A stretch of 64,000 nt of DNA from assembly GCA_017304675.1 (NCBI GenBank), contig JAFKLS010000016.1, forward strand, positions 248,001 through 312,000, given 5' to 3'. Positions 1 to 9,013 of the stretch are shown here, one piece after another. The notes beneath the pieces are model-generated. The model did not search any database and was not told where the DNA came from. It worked only from the letters and a program-made list of their open reading frames with translations. Source of the stretch: Sphingobacteriia bacterium (GTDB lineage: Bacteria > Bacteroidota > Bacteroidia > Chitinophagales > Chitinophagaceae). How positions within the stretch are numbered: the first letter of the stretch is position 1; each line of letters starts with the position of its first letter. The position numbers and the translations under genes are program-made.

Positions 1-2
1 GT

Positions 3-887
3 TTCTGGGCAGATTTTACAGGTAGATACGAAGAGAGTATAGCGGTTCATAAAAAAATCATTGACGATTTTCCCTACAATGAAATTGCGTGGTTTAACCT
101 TGCGGCAGCTTATCAGGGACTGAAATTATATGAAAAAGCTATTGATGCCTATCAATATGCAATTGCAATAGATGAAAAATTCGATTACGCTTACCGCAAT
201 ATGGGAGACGCCTATTTAAGGTTAAGAAAATACAAAGAAGCTATTGAAGTGCTAGAAAAAGTTTTGGAGCTTTCCCGACCGGAAGACGTGATCTATGAAG
301 CAATAGGGCACTGTTATCATCGTCTCAATAATTATGCACAGGCCCGGTTTCATTATAAAAAAGCAGTGCACCTGAACCCGGACGATAGCAAGCTGTATTA
401 TAAAATAGCCACCACTTACATGCAGGAAGAACAATGGCCCAGTGCAATTAAACAATTAGAAAATGCCATGCGTATTCATAGAAATATGGCTGAATACAAC
501 TTGGCAATGGGCGAATGCAAAATGCAGTTAAAGCAATATAAAGAAGCAATCGTTTATTTTGGAAATGTGGTTCGCAACAAACCCAAATCGGTTACCGGCT
601 GGGAAGCATTGGTACGGTGTTTATTACAAGCCCGGTTTTTTGAGGAAGCTTCAGAACAGTGCCTGGGAGCTTTAAAAGCCACTGAAAACAAACCTATTTT
701 CATTTATTATTACAGCTTGGTTCTGTTTGCAACGGGAAAAACCAAAGAAGCCTTATTGTTCCTGGAGAATGCAATGACCAAAGCGCCTAAACTGGTTAAA
801 AAATTTATTGCATTAAACCCTTCTATACTGCAAAACAATCAGGTGGTAGATATTGTAGCAAGGTATAAAAAGGGTAAACGCATTTAA
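3..887 (+). CDS. TPR-repeat protein (5' truncated)
   Basis: The frame is open from base 3, so the gene begins upstream of the window; about 294 residues are visible. They are back-to-back tetratricopeptide repeats of about 34 residues with the usual pattern (W/Y at helix A, A-x-x-x-F/Y, P at the repeat end, for example NLAAAYQGLKLYEKAIDAY and HLNPDDSKLYYKIATTY). Such repeats form a helical solenoid that binds other proteins. No catalytic domain is visible in this part. The stop is TAA at 885-887. The binding partner and the localisation cannot be judged without the N-terminus. Confidence is high for the fold and low for any specific role. Confidence 0.85.
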   Translation, partial: FWADFTGRYEESIAVHKKIIDDFPYNEIAWFNLAAAYQGLKLYEKAIDAYQYAIAIDEKFDYAYRNMGDAYLRLRKYKEAIEVLEKVLELSRPEDVIYEAIGHCYHRLNNYAQARFHYKKAVHLNPDDSKLYYKIATTYMQEEQWPSAIKQLENAMRIHRNMAEYNLAMGECKMQLKQYKEAIVYFGNVVRNKPKSVTGWEALVRCLLQARFFEEASEQCLGALKATENKPIFIYYYSLVLFATGKTKEALLFLENAMTKAPKLVKKFIALNPSILQNNQVVDIVARYKKGKRI

Positions 888-959
888 CAAACTCTGCTGA
901 TAATCGTCAACAATTCAATCCGTTGTTTTCCTTTACTTTTGCGCTGAAATTTTTTGTGC

Positions 960-1721
960 ATGAACTTTCATTTAACGCAAATACCGGAACGTACCGGCAA
1001 ACCCAGAGTAAGTGGATTAACCATGGTAATGGATAAAGGCCTTAGCATTCAGGAAGTACATAATTTTTTAGATGTAGCAGGGCCGCATGTAGATATTGTG
1101 AAGCTTGGTTTTGGAACATCTTTTGTTACCCCTAACTTAAGAGAAAAAATAGATGTTTACCGTGCTTACGGAATGCCTATTTATTTTGGAGGCACACTGT
1201 TTGAAGCTTTTTTGGTTAGAAATCAGTTTGATGATTATATTAACGTTTGTAAAGACTATGGTATAGAATATATGGAAGTGAGCGATGGATCTATCAATAT
1301 ACCGCATGCTGAAAAATGCGGTTACATAGAAAAGCTAACCAAACATGGCACCGTATTGAGCGAAGTAGGCAGTAAAGATGCTGCACATATTATTCCTCCG
1401 TATAAATGGATTGAATTAATGCGTGCCGAATTAGAAGCAGGTTCCAGCTATGTAATTGCGGAAGCAAGGGAAGCCGGTAATGTAGGCATTTACAGAGGTA
1501 CCGGTGAAGTAAGGGAAGGGCTGGTGCAAGAGATACTAACACAAATACCTGCAGAGAAAATAATTTGGGAAGCTCCGCAAAAAGCACAGCAATTGTATTT
1601 CCTGGAATTGATTGATTGCAATGTTAATCTTGGGAATATCGCACCCAATGAGGTACTGCCCTTAGAAGCTATGCGTGTAGGGCTTAGGGGAGATACCTTT
1701 ATGTTGTATCTGAACAAGTAA
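960..1721 (+). CDS. comA: Phosphosulfolactate synthase (ComA-like)
   Basis: A 253-residue TIM-barrel protein of the ComA family, which adds sulfite to phosphoenolpyruvate to make (R)-phosphosulfolactate. Family-like stretches are visible: VDIVKLGFGTSF near residue 48, PIYFGGTLFEAF near 75, EVSDGSI near 103, and VIAEAREAG plus IWEAPQKAQQ in the C-terminal half. An in-frame TTG lies at 954, but the ATG at 960 fits better. In methanogens the product leads to coenzyme M. Here the other coenzyme M genes are not seen, and I infer a role in making sulfonates such as sulfolactate or cysteate, perhaps for sulfonolipids. The enzyme family is secure; the pathway is a guess. Confidence 0.85.
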   Translation: MNFHLTQIPERTGKPRVSGLTMVMDKGLSIQEVHNFLDVAGPHVDIVKLGFGTSFVTPNLREKIDVYRAYGMPIYFGGTLFEAFLVRNQFDDYINVCKDYGIEYMEVSDGSINIPHAEKCGYIEKLTKHGTVLSEVGSKDAAHIIPPYKWIELMRAELEAGSSYVIAEAREAGNVGIYRGTGEVREGLVQEILTQIPAEKIIWEAPQKAQQLYFLELIDCNVNLGNIAPNEVLPLEAMRVGLRGDTFMLYLNK

Positions 1722-1797
1722 ACATTCTTTTTATTAGAAGCCATCGGCAAATAATTGAAAGTAATTAATTTTAACTTTCAATAGTTACCTGTATTAT

Positions 1798-2538
1798 ATG
1801 AGATTATACGGCTTAATAGGCTATCCGCTAACACACTCGTTCTCAAAAAAATATTTTGAAGAAAAGTTTGCAAGGGAAAACATTACCAATGTTGTTTTCG
1901 AAAACTTCTCTATTGAATATATCTCAATGTTATCTGAAATAATTCAGAAAAACATCTCGGTTTTACAAGGGCTGGCTGTTACGATACCTTACAAAAAAAG
2001 GGTAATTGATTTTTTAGACGAAGCAGATGATGTTGTGAAGCAGATCAATGCCTGCAATTGCATTGTATTTAAGGAAGGAAGATTGAAAGGATATAACACC
2101 GATGTAATAGGATTTGAAAAATCTTTTGTGGAATTATTGCAACCTCACCACAAAAAGGCCCTGATATTAGGCACCGGCGGAGCGGCGGCCGCAGTGGCTT
2201 TTGTAATGCGCGAATTAAGCATAGAATACAAATTTGTTTCCCGCAGTAAAGGCGAAAATACTGTTAGCTACAACGATGTAGATGAAGAAATGATGCAGGC
2301 CTACCCGGTTATCATTAACACTACTCCGTTAGGCACAACACCTAACGTACAGGAATGCCCGCCTATTTTTTACGAAGCATTAACCGGTAATCATTATTTA
2401 TTCGATCTTATATACAATCCTTTACAAACAAAGTTTTTATACCTGGGAAAAAAACAGGGGGCGGTTACCAAGAATGGTTATGATATGCTTGCCTTCCAGG
2501 CAGAAGAAAACTGGAAAATATGGAACGGGCTTTCTTAA
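1798..2538 (+). CDS. aroE: Shikimate dehydrogenase
   Basis: A 246-residue cytoplasmic enzyme that reduces 3-dehydroshikimate to shikimate with NADPH in the chorismate pathway. The substrate domain has the N-terminal GLIGYPLTHSFSKKYF and the catalytic-lysine motif LAVTIPYKKRVIDFLDE near residue 60. The Rossmann part has LGTGGAAAAV near residue 124, then NTTPLGTTP and the C-terminal NGYDMLAFQAEENWKIW. It is slightly shorter than the E. coli enzyme (272), as usual for this phylum. The start ATG follows comA by 76 bases. Shikimate kinase, a later step, is at 42.9 kb and is not linked. Confidence 0.95.
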   Translation: MRLYGLIGYPLTHSFSKKYFEEKFARENITNVVFENFSIEYISMLSEIIQKNISVLQGLAVTIPYKKRVIDFLDEADDVVKQINACNCIVFKEGRLKGYNTDVIGFEKSFVELLQPHHKKALILGTGGAAAAVAFVMRELSIEYKFVSRSKGENTVSYNDVDEEMMQAYPVIINTTPLGTTPNVQECPPIFYEALTGNHYLFDLIYNPLQTKFLYLGKKQGAVTKNGYDMLAFQAEENWKIWNGLS

Positions 2539-2581
2539 AATTTTAACCTGCCATATTTTTATCAGGATTATATGGGTTTAA

Positions 2582-4213
2582 TTACACCTGAAAAACTCCT
2601 GTTTTAAATTCTTCTATCACCGCATTATTATTAGCTGCTTTAATGCCTTCTGAAATAACGGATCTTGTTTGTAACGGATGAATGATATTGTCTACCCACA
2701 AACGTGATGCCGCATAATAGGGCGTTGTTTGTTTTTCATAACGAGATTTTATAGAATGAAGCAACTCGTTTTCTTCCGTAGCAGTAAGTATTTTCCCTTC
2801 GGCTTTTAAAGATGCTGTTTGAATTTGTAACAGGGTTTTGGCAGCCTGGTCTCCACCCATTACTGCAATCTTTGCACTGGGCCATGCATAAATAAACCTT
2901 GGATCATATGCTTTGCCACACATGGCATAATTTCCTGCTCCAAAAGAATTGCCGATAATAATAGTAATTTTAGGAACTACCGAGTTGGCCACTGCATTTA
3001 CCAGTTTTGCCCCGTCTTTAATAATGCCGCTATGTTCGCTTCTGCTGCCAACCATAAAACCGGTAACATCCTGTAAAAAGATTAATGGAATTTTTTTCTG
3101 GTTACAATTCATAATAAACCTTGCAGCTTTATCTGCGCTATCGTTATAAATAACACCGCCCATTTGCATTTCGCCTTTGCCGGTTTTTACCATTAATCTT
3201 TGATTGGCTACAATTCCCACGGCCCAGCCATCTATTCTGGCGTAGCCGCAAACAATGGTTTTTCCATAATCTTTTTTAAATTCATCAAATTCAGAATTAT
3301 CTGTAAGGCATTCAATTATATCTATAATATTATAAGGTTTGGCATTGTGTTTATGTATTACCTGTAATATTTCTTCACTATTTTTTTTTGGAATTTTTGC
3401 CTCAACCCTGTTAAAGTTGCTTGTAGAATTTTCACCGGTTTTAGATATTATCTTTTTAACATGATCAAGGCATTCCTGCTCTGTTTTAAATTTATAATCT
3501 GCAATACCGCTTATTTCTGTATGGGTAACAGCACCACCCAATGTTTCATTATCAATATTTTCTCCTATAGCAGCTTTTACCAGGTAACTGCCGGCTAAGA
3601 AAATACTTCCATTATTTTCAACCATCAGTGTTTCATCGCTCATAATAGGAAGGTAAGCGCCACCTGCAACACAGGCTCCCATAACGGCAGCAATTTGTGT
3701 AATACCTGCTGCACTCATTTTTGCATTATTTCTGAATATTCTGCCGAAATGCTCTTTATCAGGAAAAATTTCATCCTGCATGGGCAAATACACGCCTGCA
3801 CTATCTACGAGGTAAATAACAGGTAGCCTGTTTTCCATAGCAATTTCCTGCAGGCGTAAGTTCTTTTTACCTGTAATAGGAAACCATGCCCCGGCTTTTA
3901 CAGTTTGATCGTTGGCAACAATTACGCATTGCCTGCCGCTTATATAACCAATACCGCCTACTGTTCCACCGGCAGGGCAACCGCCTTCGGCCTCATACAT
4001 CCCGAACCCGGCAAAAGTGCCTATTTCCGTAAAAACAGAATCTTTATCAATTAAATAAGCAATCCTTTCCCTTGGAGTAAGTTTATTTTTTTCTTTTTGC
4101 CGCTCTATTGCTTTTTTTCCGCCGCCGGATTTTATTTTGTCCAGCTTCTGTTGCATATCTGCACATAATTGCTTCATCCAGTCTTCATCCATATTTTTTT
4201 CTATCTCTATCAT
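2582..4213 (-). CDS. Acyl-CoA carboxylase, carboxyltransferase (beta) subunit
   Basis: A 543-residue crotonase-fold carboxyltransferase of a biotin-dependent acyl-CoA carboxylase. The N-half has the acyl-CoA site (GGTVGGIGYISGRQCVIVAND, then LVDSAGVYLPMQDEIFPD and MGACVAGGAYLPIMSDE). The C-half has the carboxybiotin site (PLIFLQDVTGFMVGS and GNSFGAGNYAMCGKAYDPRF). These match the methylcrotonoyl-CoA/geranyl-CoA branch better than propionyl-CoA carboxylase. It would transfer CO2 from biotin to a branched acyl-CoA in leucine or isoprenoid breakdown. The biotin carboxylase partner is not in the window, so the substrate is inferred only from motif resemblance. Confidence 0.88.
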   Translation of the reverse strand: MIEIEKNMDEDWMKQLCADMQQKLDKIKSGGGKKAIERQKEKNKLTPRERIAYLIDKDSVFTEIGTFAGFGMYEAEGGCPAGGTVGGIGYISGRQCVIVANDQTVKAGAWFPITGKKNLRLQEIAMENRLPVIYLVDSAGVYLPMQDEIFPDKEHFGRIFRNNAKMSAAGITQIAAVMGACVAGGAYLPIMSDETLMVENNGSIFLAGSYLVKAAIGENIDNETLGGAVTHTEISGIADYKFKTEQECLDHVKKIISKTGENSTSNFNRVEAKIPKKNSEEILQVIHKHNAKPYNIIDIIECLTDNSEFDEFKKDYGKTIVCGYARIDGWAVGIVANQRLMVKTGKGEMQMGGVIYNDSADKAARFIMNCNQKKIPLIFLQDVTGFMVGSRSEHSGIIKDGAKLVNAVANSVVPKITIIIGNSFGAGNYAMCGKAYDPRFIYAWPSAKIAVMGGDQAAKTLLQIQTASLKAEGKILTATEENELLHSIKSRYEKQTTPYYAASRLWVDNIIHPLQTRSVISEGIKAANNNAVIEEFKTGVFQV

Positions 4214-4335
4214 ACGAACAAGTGTTAGTTTTATAAAGATAAGTCAGTAGTGTTATGAACAAAGAATTCCGGATGATTAATTACCGACTTTAATAAATCA
4301 TCATTTTCATTCCTGCTTAATGGGTATGATCTAAT

Positions 4336-4773
4336 TTAATCACTCCATACAAAATCTTCTGATTTTGGTATTTGCTGAAACACTTCTATAAAATTTTGCG
4401 GTGGTATTGCAAGTTTTCTTATGTGTGTATCCATCCATGCACCATCCAGGTGAATGATGGCACTAAGGGTGGTACTATTTTTAATGATCTCATGTTTCAT
4501 ACTCCAACGGCTAAGATCTTTTTTACAGGATGCGAGGAAAAGTTTTACTTCTACGGCATCTCCAAAATGTATCTCCCTTTTAAAAATGGCTTCTTCCCTG
4601 AAAATAATCGGCCCAAAATGATGCTGCATCATTACTGCCGGAGTAAGCCCGTGCTCAGTTAAAAAACACATCCGCACATAAGCGCCCCAATCGTAATACA
4701 CGCTATGGCGTAAATGAAAATTAGGATCAAGATCGCTCCATCTTATTTCAACTTGCTTAGAATAAATTTCCAT
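4336..4773 (-). CDS. Acyl-CoA thioesterase, 4HBT (YbgC/FadM-like) hot-dog protein
   Basis: A 145-residue single hot-dog domain. The N-terminus reads VEIRWSDLDPNFHLRHSVYYDWG, the YbgC/FadM signature with the catalytic Asp in the W-S-D-L-D segment and conserved H/Y residues. Such enzymes hydrolyse acyl-CoA thioesters in the cytoplasm. It lies on the same strand as, and 122 bases upstream of, the acyl-CoA carboxylase subunit, so a link to acyl-CoA metabolism is plausible, but co-transcription is not shown. The preferred acyl chain cannot be read from sequence. Confidence 0.8.
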   Translation of the reverse strand: MEIYSKQVEIRWSDLDPNFHLRHSVYYDWGAYVRMCFLTEHGLTPAVMMQHHFGPIIFREEAIFKREIHFGDAVEVKLFLASCKKDLSRWSMKHEIIKNSTTLSAIIHLDGAWMDTHIRKLAIPPQNFIEVFQQIPKSEDFVWSD

Positions 4774-4826
4774 GCTCTATTTTTATGAAGATTATTTTAT
4801 GAATGTAAAAAAGATATTTTTGAACC

Positions 4827-5393
4827 ATGTTCGATTTTGAGAATGATATAGAAAATTGTTTGCAGGTTCTGCGAAGCGGTGGTATTATTTTATATCCAAC
4901 CGATACTATTTGGGGTTTGGGATGTGATGCCACCAATGAAGCTGCCGTAGAAAAAATTATTGAATTGAAAAACCGCCCTCCTGAAAAAAGTTTTGTGGTA
5001 CTTGTTGCCACAGAAAGAGAGGTGTTAAAATACGCTGCTTCGGTGGATTTAAGTTTATTTGACTTTTTAGAACAACAACAAAATCCTACTACCGTAATTT
5101 ACGACCATGCATTGGGGCTGGCTGCCAATGTTATTGCTCCTAACGGCTCTGTTGCCATGCGTATTTGTAGGGATAATTTTTGTAAACACCTTATTAAAAG
5201 ATTTCAAAAACCCATTGTTAGCACTTCCGCTAATATCAGCGGAGAAACAGCTCCGAAGTTTTTTTCTGAAATCACTGACCCTGTTAAACTGGGAGTAGAT
5301 TATATGGTGCATTACAGGCAACAAGATAATCTGCCTAAAATGCCCTCTTCTATTATTAAGTGGCATAAGGGAGAGGTAATTAAGATCAGATAA
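4827..5393 (+). CDS. tsaC: L-threonylcarbamoyladenylate synthase (TsaC/Sua5/YrdC)
   Basis: A 188-residue YrdC domain that makes threonylcarbamoyl-AMP from threonine, bicarbonate and ATP, the first step of the t6A37 modification of ANN-decoding tRNAs. Visible motifs: GGIILYPTDTIWGLGCDATN at residues 17-36, the KNRPPEKSF substrate loop near 48, the VAMRICRDNF strand, and STSANISGE near 135. It is of TsaC length, lacking the extra C-terminal Sua5 domain. A TAnnTTTG sequence (4815-4822) lies four bases before the ATG. It is divergent from the thioesterase, with a 53-base gap. Confidence 0.95.
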   Translation: MFDFENDIENCLQVLRSGGIILYPTDTIWGLGCDATNEAAVEKIIELKNRPPEKSFVVLVATEREVLKYAASVDLSLFDFLEQQQNPTTVIYDHALGLAANVIAPNGSVAMRICRDNFCKHLIKRFQKPIVSTSANISGETAPKFFSEITDPVKLGVDYMVHYRQQDNLPKMPSSIIKWHKGEVIKIR

Positions 5394-5524
5394 ATGTGAA
5401 TAAGCGGCTCCTATTCCTGCTTTTATTGTTTATAACTATAGAGTTATTCAGGTTTAAAGACAGTTTTTAAAATTTCGGCGAAAAATTTGCATACCCAACA
5501 TTTTTGAAGTACTTTTTTATTGCA

Positions 5525-5755
5525 ATGACTAGAATTATATTGGACGTGCCCGCAGAAAAAATGCGGTCCTTTATCCAACTAATCATGAAGTTAGGCTTGG
5601 ACAAACATGCTATTAGCAGTTCTGAAGGCGAAACATCTTTATCTACAGGCCTTCAACACCGCCGCAGGCGCGGTTCCCGATTTATGAAAACTTTCCATTC
5701 TAAATTCTTATTATTCGATTGGGAATTCTTTAGCAATGAACTGGAGTTTGAATAA
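5525..5755 (+). CDS. Small hypothetical protein
   Basis: A 76-residue protein that I do not recognise. An in-frame TTG at 5504 would add seven residues, but the ATG at 5525 gives a cleaner start (MTRIILDVPAEKMRSFIQLI). The N-terminal 30 residues look like a beta-strand followed by an amphipathic helix, as in many small antitoxin-like or regulatory proteins. A basic patch (QHRRRRGSRF) follows, then an acidic and aromatic tail. No membrane segment or signal peptide is visible. It sits alone between tsaC and a glycosyltransferase, on the same strand as both. It may be a lineage-specific protein; no function is proposed. Confidence 0.6.
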   Translation: MTRIILDVPAEKMRSFIQLIMKLGLDKHAISSSEGETSLSTGLQHRRRRGSRFMKTFHSKFLLFDWEFFSNELEFE

Positions 5756-5792
5756 AATAAAATTCCTGTTCGCTATTGTTTAGTTTTGCCTG

Positions 5793-6794
5793 ATGCAAAA
5801 AATACTGATTGTTCAAACTGCTTTTATTGGAGATGTGGTTTTAGCCACAGGATTGTTGGAAAAATTGCATGCCACTTATCCTTCTGCAGCCATAGATTTT
5901 CTTGTTAGGAAAGGCAATGAATCCTTATTCATAGAACATCCTTTTTTACATGAAGTATTGGTATGGGATAAAAAACAAAGCAAATACAAACAGCTCTTTC
6001 GTATCATTTTACTTGTTAGAAAAAAAAAATACGACCTGTTGATCAACGTACAACGTTTTGCTGCAACAGGGTTGCTCACTATATTATCTAATGCAAAGCA
6101 AACTGTTGGGTTTAACAAAAACCCTTTCAGCTTCTTTTTTAATAAAAGTATAAAACATATAGTGAGTAATGGTAAAACGGTGATGCATGAAATAGAACGC
6201 AATCATTTGCTTATAAAAGATATTACCGATGATTTTGCAGCGAGGCCAAAATTGTACCCTACAATAGCAGATACAGCATTTGTACAGCAATATAAACAGC
6301 AACCCTATATTTGTATAGCACCTGCCTCTGTTTGGTTTACCAAACAATTTGCCGTACACAAATGGATTGAACTCATTAATGCATTGCCAGGTAAAAGAAT
6401 CGTTTATCTTTTAGGGGCGCCTTCAGACAAAGCACTATGCGCTACTATTCAAAATGCATGCGTAGATGCCCATATTGAAGATCTTAGTGGTAAACTCAGT
6501 TTCTTGCAATCTGCAGCGTTAATGAAAGATGCGTTTATGAATTACGTTAACGATTCCGCACCCATGCACTTTGCTTCTGCGGTAAATGCACCTGTTACAG
6601 CCATATATTGTTCTACGCTTCCGGCATTCGGTTTTGGGCCTTTAAGTGATAGAAGTTTTATTATTGAAGTACAGGAAAAACTAGATTGCCGCCCTTGTGG
6701 TTTGCATGGTAAAAAAGCTTGCCCCCGGGGGCATTTTAACTGTGCCAATAAAATTACCAACGAACAATTATTAAAACCAATTGCAAACAATTAA
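5793..6794 (+). CDS. Glycosyltransferase family 9 (heptosyltransferase-like)
   Basis: A 333-residue GT-B fold enzyme of family 9, which transfers heptose or a related sugar from a nucleotide donor in lipopolysaccharide core assembly at the inner membrane. The N-terminal Rossmann motif is KILIVQTAFIGDVVLATGLL. The C-terminal donor domain has YICIAPASVWFTKQF near residue 170, IVYLLGAPSDKALC, and NDSAPMHFASAVNAPVTAIY, in which the first motif replaces the usual D/N-S-G/A-P-M-H. The cysteine cluster CRPCGLHGKKACPRG near the C-terminus is common in these enzymes. The acceptor sugar is not known, and no LPS gene cluster surrounds it. Confidence 0.85.
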   Translation: MQKILIVQTAFIGDVVLATGLLEKLHATYPSAAIDFLVRKGNESLFIEHPFLHEVLVWDKKQSKYKQLFRIILLVRKKKYDLLINVQRFAATGLLTILSNAKQTVGFNKNPFSFFFNKSIKHIVSNGKTVMHEIERNHLLIKDITDDFAARPKLYPTIADTAFVQQYKQQPYICIAPASVWFTKQFAVHKWIELINALPGKRIVYLLGAPSDKALCATIQNACVDAHIEDLSGKLSFLQSAALMKDAFMNYVNDSAPMHFASAVNAPVTAIYCSTLPAFGFGPLSDRSFIIEVQEKLDCRPCGLHGKKACPRGHFNCANKITNEQLLKPIANN

Positions 6795-6853
6795 AGCAGG
6801 TTATTAAAAGCTTTGCATTTTGGTTTAACTCTCTGTAGCATCCAACAATCATC

Positions 6854-6882
6854 TTGGTTAATTTTAGCCCTGCTTATATTTG
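6854..6882 (+). promoter_or_regulatory. Predicted Bacteroidota-type promoter of cca
   Basis: A TTG (6854-6856) is followed after 18 bases by TATATTTG (6875-6882), which fits the -33 TTG / -7 TAnnTTTG consensus of the primary sigma factor in this phylum. The -7 box ends six bases before the ATG at 6889, so the transcript would be leaderless or nearly so. This is a match to a pattern, not a mapped start. Confidence 0.5.
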
Positions 6883-6888
6883 CTGCTC

Positions 6889-8307
6889 ATGTATATTGAA
6901 TTGAACGATAAGGAACTGGAATTTTTTAAAAAAATAGGTATGGCAGCAACACAACTGCAATTACCCGTTTTTTTAATTGGCGGATTTGTAAGAGATAAGA
7001 TTATTGGAAGGGCAACAAAAGATGCTGATATAGTTTGTTTAGGTGATGGCATAGCACTTGCTCATGCCGTGGCCAAACAATTTAAACCCAAACCCAATGT
7101 GGCTTACTTTAAAAATTTTGGAACAGCGCAGATAAAACTGAGCGATGGTTTTGAAATTGAATTTGTTGGGGCCAGGAAAGAAAGTTACCGTGCTAACAGT
7201 AGAAAGCCTGAAGTTATGCCCGGTACTTTGGAAGATGATCAGAACAGACGAGACTTTACCATTAATGCTTTGGCCATTAGTTTAAATGAAGCAGATTTTG
7301 GAAGATTAATAGACCCTTTTAATGGAGAAGAACATATAGCACAACGGATTATTAAAACGCCGTTAGCACCTTCGGAAACATTTAGCGATGATCCCCTGAG
7401 AATGATGCGGGCCATACGCTTTGCCACGCAGTTACAGTTTACTATAGCCGATGAAACTTTTACAGCAATTCAGCAAAATGCTGAAAGAATAAAAATTGTT
7501 TCGCAAGAAAGGATAACAGACGAACTGAATAAAATAATGCTCAGTGCCAGGCCTTCCATTGGTTTAGATCTGCTCAGCAGAAGCGGTTTGTTACAAATCA
7601 TTTTCCCGCAAATGATGGCTTTGCACGGAGCAGAATATGTGGAAGGCAAAGGGCATAAAGACAATTTTTATCATACTTTACAAGTGATTGATAATATAGC
7701 AAGGCATACAAATGATTTGTGGATGCGCTGGGCAGCTTTACTGCACGATATTGGCAAGCCAGCCACAAAAAGATTTGAAGAAGGACATGGCTTTACATTT
7801 CATGGGCATGAAGTGGTAGGCGAGAGAATGGTACCCAAAATCTTTAACAGGCTGAAACTGCCGTTAAATGAAAAAATGAGGTTTGTGCAAAAACTGGTGG
7901 CCTTGCATTTGAGGCCTATCAGTTTAACCAGGGAAAATATTACAGACAGTGCAATTAGAAGACTATTGTTTGATGCAGGGGAGGATATAGAGGCCCTGAT
8001 GATGCTCTGCGAGGCAGATATTACCAGCAAAAACAAACAAAAAGTAGTACGGTATTTACAAAACTTCGAAATGGTAAGAGAGCGGATGAAAGAGGTGGAG
8101 GAAAAAGACCATTTACGAAACTGGCAACCGCCTATTTCCGGCGAATTAATTATGGAAACATTTGGATTAGGCCCCTCTAAACAGGTGGGCATTATTAAAG
8201 ATGCTATAAGAGAGGCAATATTAGACGGCGTTATTGAAAACACATATGAAAGCGCCTATACTTTTATGCTGCAAAAAGCAGGTGAATTGAATTTGCAACC
8301 CATCTAA
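6889..8307 (+). CDS. cca: CCA tRNA nucleotidyltransferase with HD domain
   Basis: A 472-residue class II CCA-adding polymerase that builds or repairs the tRNA 3' CCA. The nucleotidyltransferase head has GGFVRD (residues 31-36) and the metal-binding DAD (45-47). The [13 protein letters not shown] segment and the [15 protein letters not shown] motif follow. A C-terminal HD phosphohydrolase-type domain has [11 protein letters not shown], with His286-Asp287, and [11 protein letters not shown]. The ATG at 6889 is preferred to an in-frame TTG at 6880. The two tRNAs of this window do not encode CCA, so this enzyme is needed for them. The family also contains poly(A) polymerases, but the length and HD domain favour CCA addition. 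Confidence 0.93.
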   Translation: MYIELNDKELEFFKKIGMAATQLQLPVFLIGGFVRDKIIGRATKDADIVCLGDGIALAHAVAKQFKPKPNVAYFKNFGTAQIKLSDGFEIEFVGARKESYRANSRKPEVMPGTLEDDQNRRDFTINALAISLNEADFGRLIDPFNGEEHIAQRIIKTPLAPSETFSDDPLRMMRAIRFATQLQFTIADETFTAIQQNAERIKIVSQERITDELNKIMLSARPSIGLDLLSRSGLLQIIFPQMMALHGAEYVEGKGHKDNFYHTLQVIDNIARHTNDLWMRWAALLHDIGKPATKRFEEGHGFTFHGHEVVGERMVPKIFNRLKLPLNEKMRFVQKLVALHLRPISLTRENITDSAIRRLLFDAGEDIEALMMLCEADITSKNKQKVVRYLQNFEMVRERMKEVEEKDHLRNWQPPISGELIMETFGLGPSKQVGIIKDAIREAILDGVIENTYESAYTFMLQKAGELNLQPI

Positions 8308-8431
8308 TAAATTGTATTTTCGTTTTTTATAAGGGTGCAGAACCACATATTGAAGTGTGTATCACAACAAATCGTGGAACCAGATAAAGCTATACATAAC
8401 CTGCCTCTTAAATTAATAAACTATATATAGA

Positions 8432-8977
8432 ATGGCCGTTTTAAAATTCAGAGTGTATTTGGAAGAAGATGAAGCTGTATACCGAGATGTAGCAATTAAG
8501 CATACACAAAACTTTGCCGATCTGCATGCCGCCATTTTAAAAGGGTATGAATTTGACAGTAAGCATCAGGCAACTTTTTACAGGAGTAACGATTATTGGC
8601 AGCGAGGCCGCGAAATCAGTTTTGCACTATACGATAAGAAATATGCTGCCCCTCCTTTATTAATGGCCGAAACAACCATCGGAAGCGAAATAAGAGATAC
8701 CAACCAGAAATTTATTTACGAATACGATTTTGTAAAAGGCTGGGTATTTTTAGTTGAACTGATTAACATAAGCAAAGAAGAAAACCCTAAAATAACATAC
8801 CCATCCATTACAAGAGTGGAAGGTATTGGCCCTCAGCAATATGGTACTAAAAGCTTGTTGGGCGATAAATTTGCAGACATTGAAGAAAAATACGATCTGA
8901 ATGAAGCTGCCGAAGGATTTGGTGAAGAAGGAGAGGCAGAAGAAAGTACTGGCGAAGAAGGGAGCGATGAATTTTAA
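8432..8977 (+). CDS. pRiA4b ORF-3-like (IS1096 TnpR-like) domain protein
   Basis: A 181-residue protein whose first 140 residues match the Plasmid_pRiA4b ORF-3 family: FRVYLEEDEAVYRDVAIKHTQ, then LHAAILKGYEFDSKHQATFY and a FIYEYDFVKGWVFLVELINI segment. The last 35 residues are almost all Glu/Gly/Asp/Ser, a flexible acidic tail. The domain was named from plasmid and IS1096 genes, but no transposase or inverted repeat is near it here, so it is a chromosomal family member. It stands between two tRNA-processing genes, cca and miaA, all in the same direction. Its function is not established. Confidence 0.75.
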   Translation: MAVLKFRVYLEEDEAVYRDVAIKHTQNFADLHAAILKGYEFDSKHQATFYRSNDYWQRGREISFALYDKKYAAPPLLMAETTIGSEIRDTNQKFIYEYDFVKGWVFLVELINISKEENPKITYPSITRVEGIGPQQYGTKSLLGDKFADIEEKYDLNEAAEGFGEEGEAEESTGEEGSDEF

Positions 8978-9013
8978 GGTTTAAACAATCTTTCCAATTT
9001 ATAACTTAAGCAT

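Noticed and set aside
7800..8243. 147-residue open frame on the minus strand
   Set aside because: It is antisense to the HD-domain half of cca; serine- and isoleucine-rich shadow sequence with no recognisable domain.
8432..8977. A mobile element because of the IS1096/pRiA4b family name
   Set aside because: No transposase, inverted repeats or target duplications are seen nearby.
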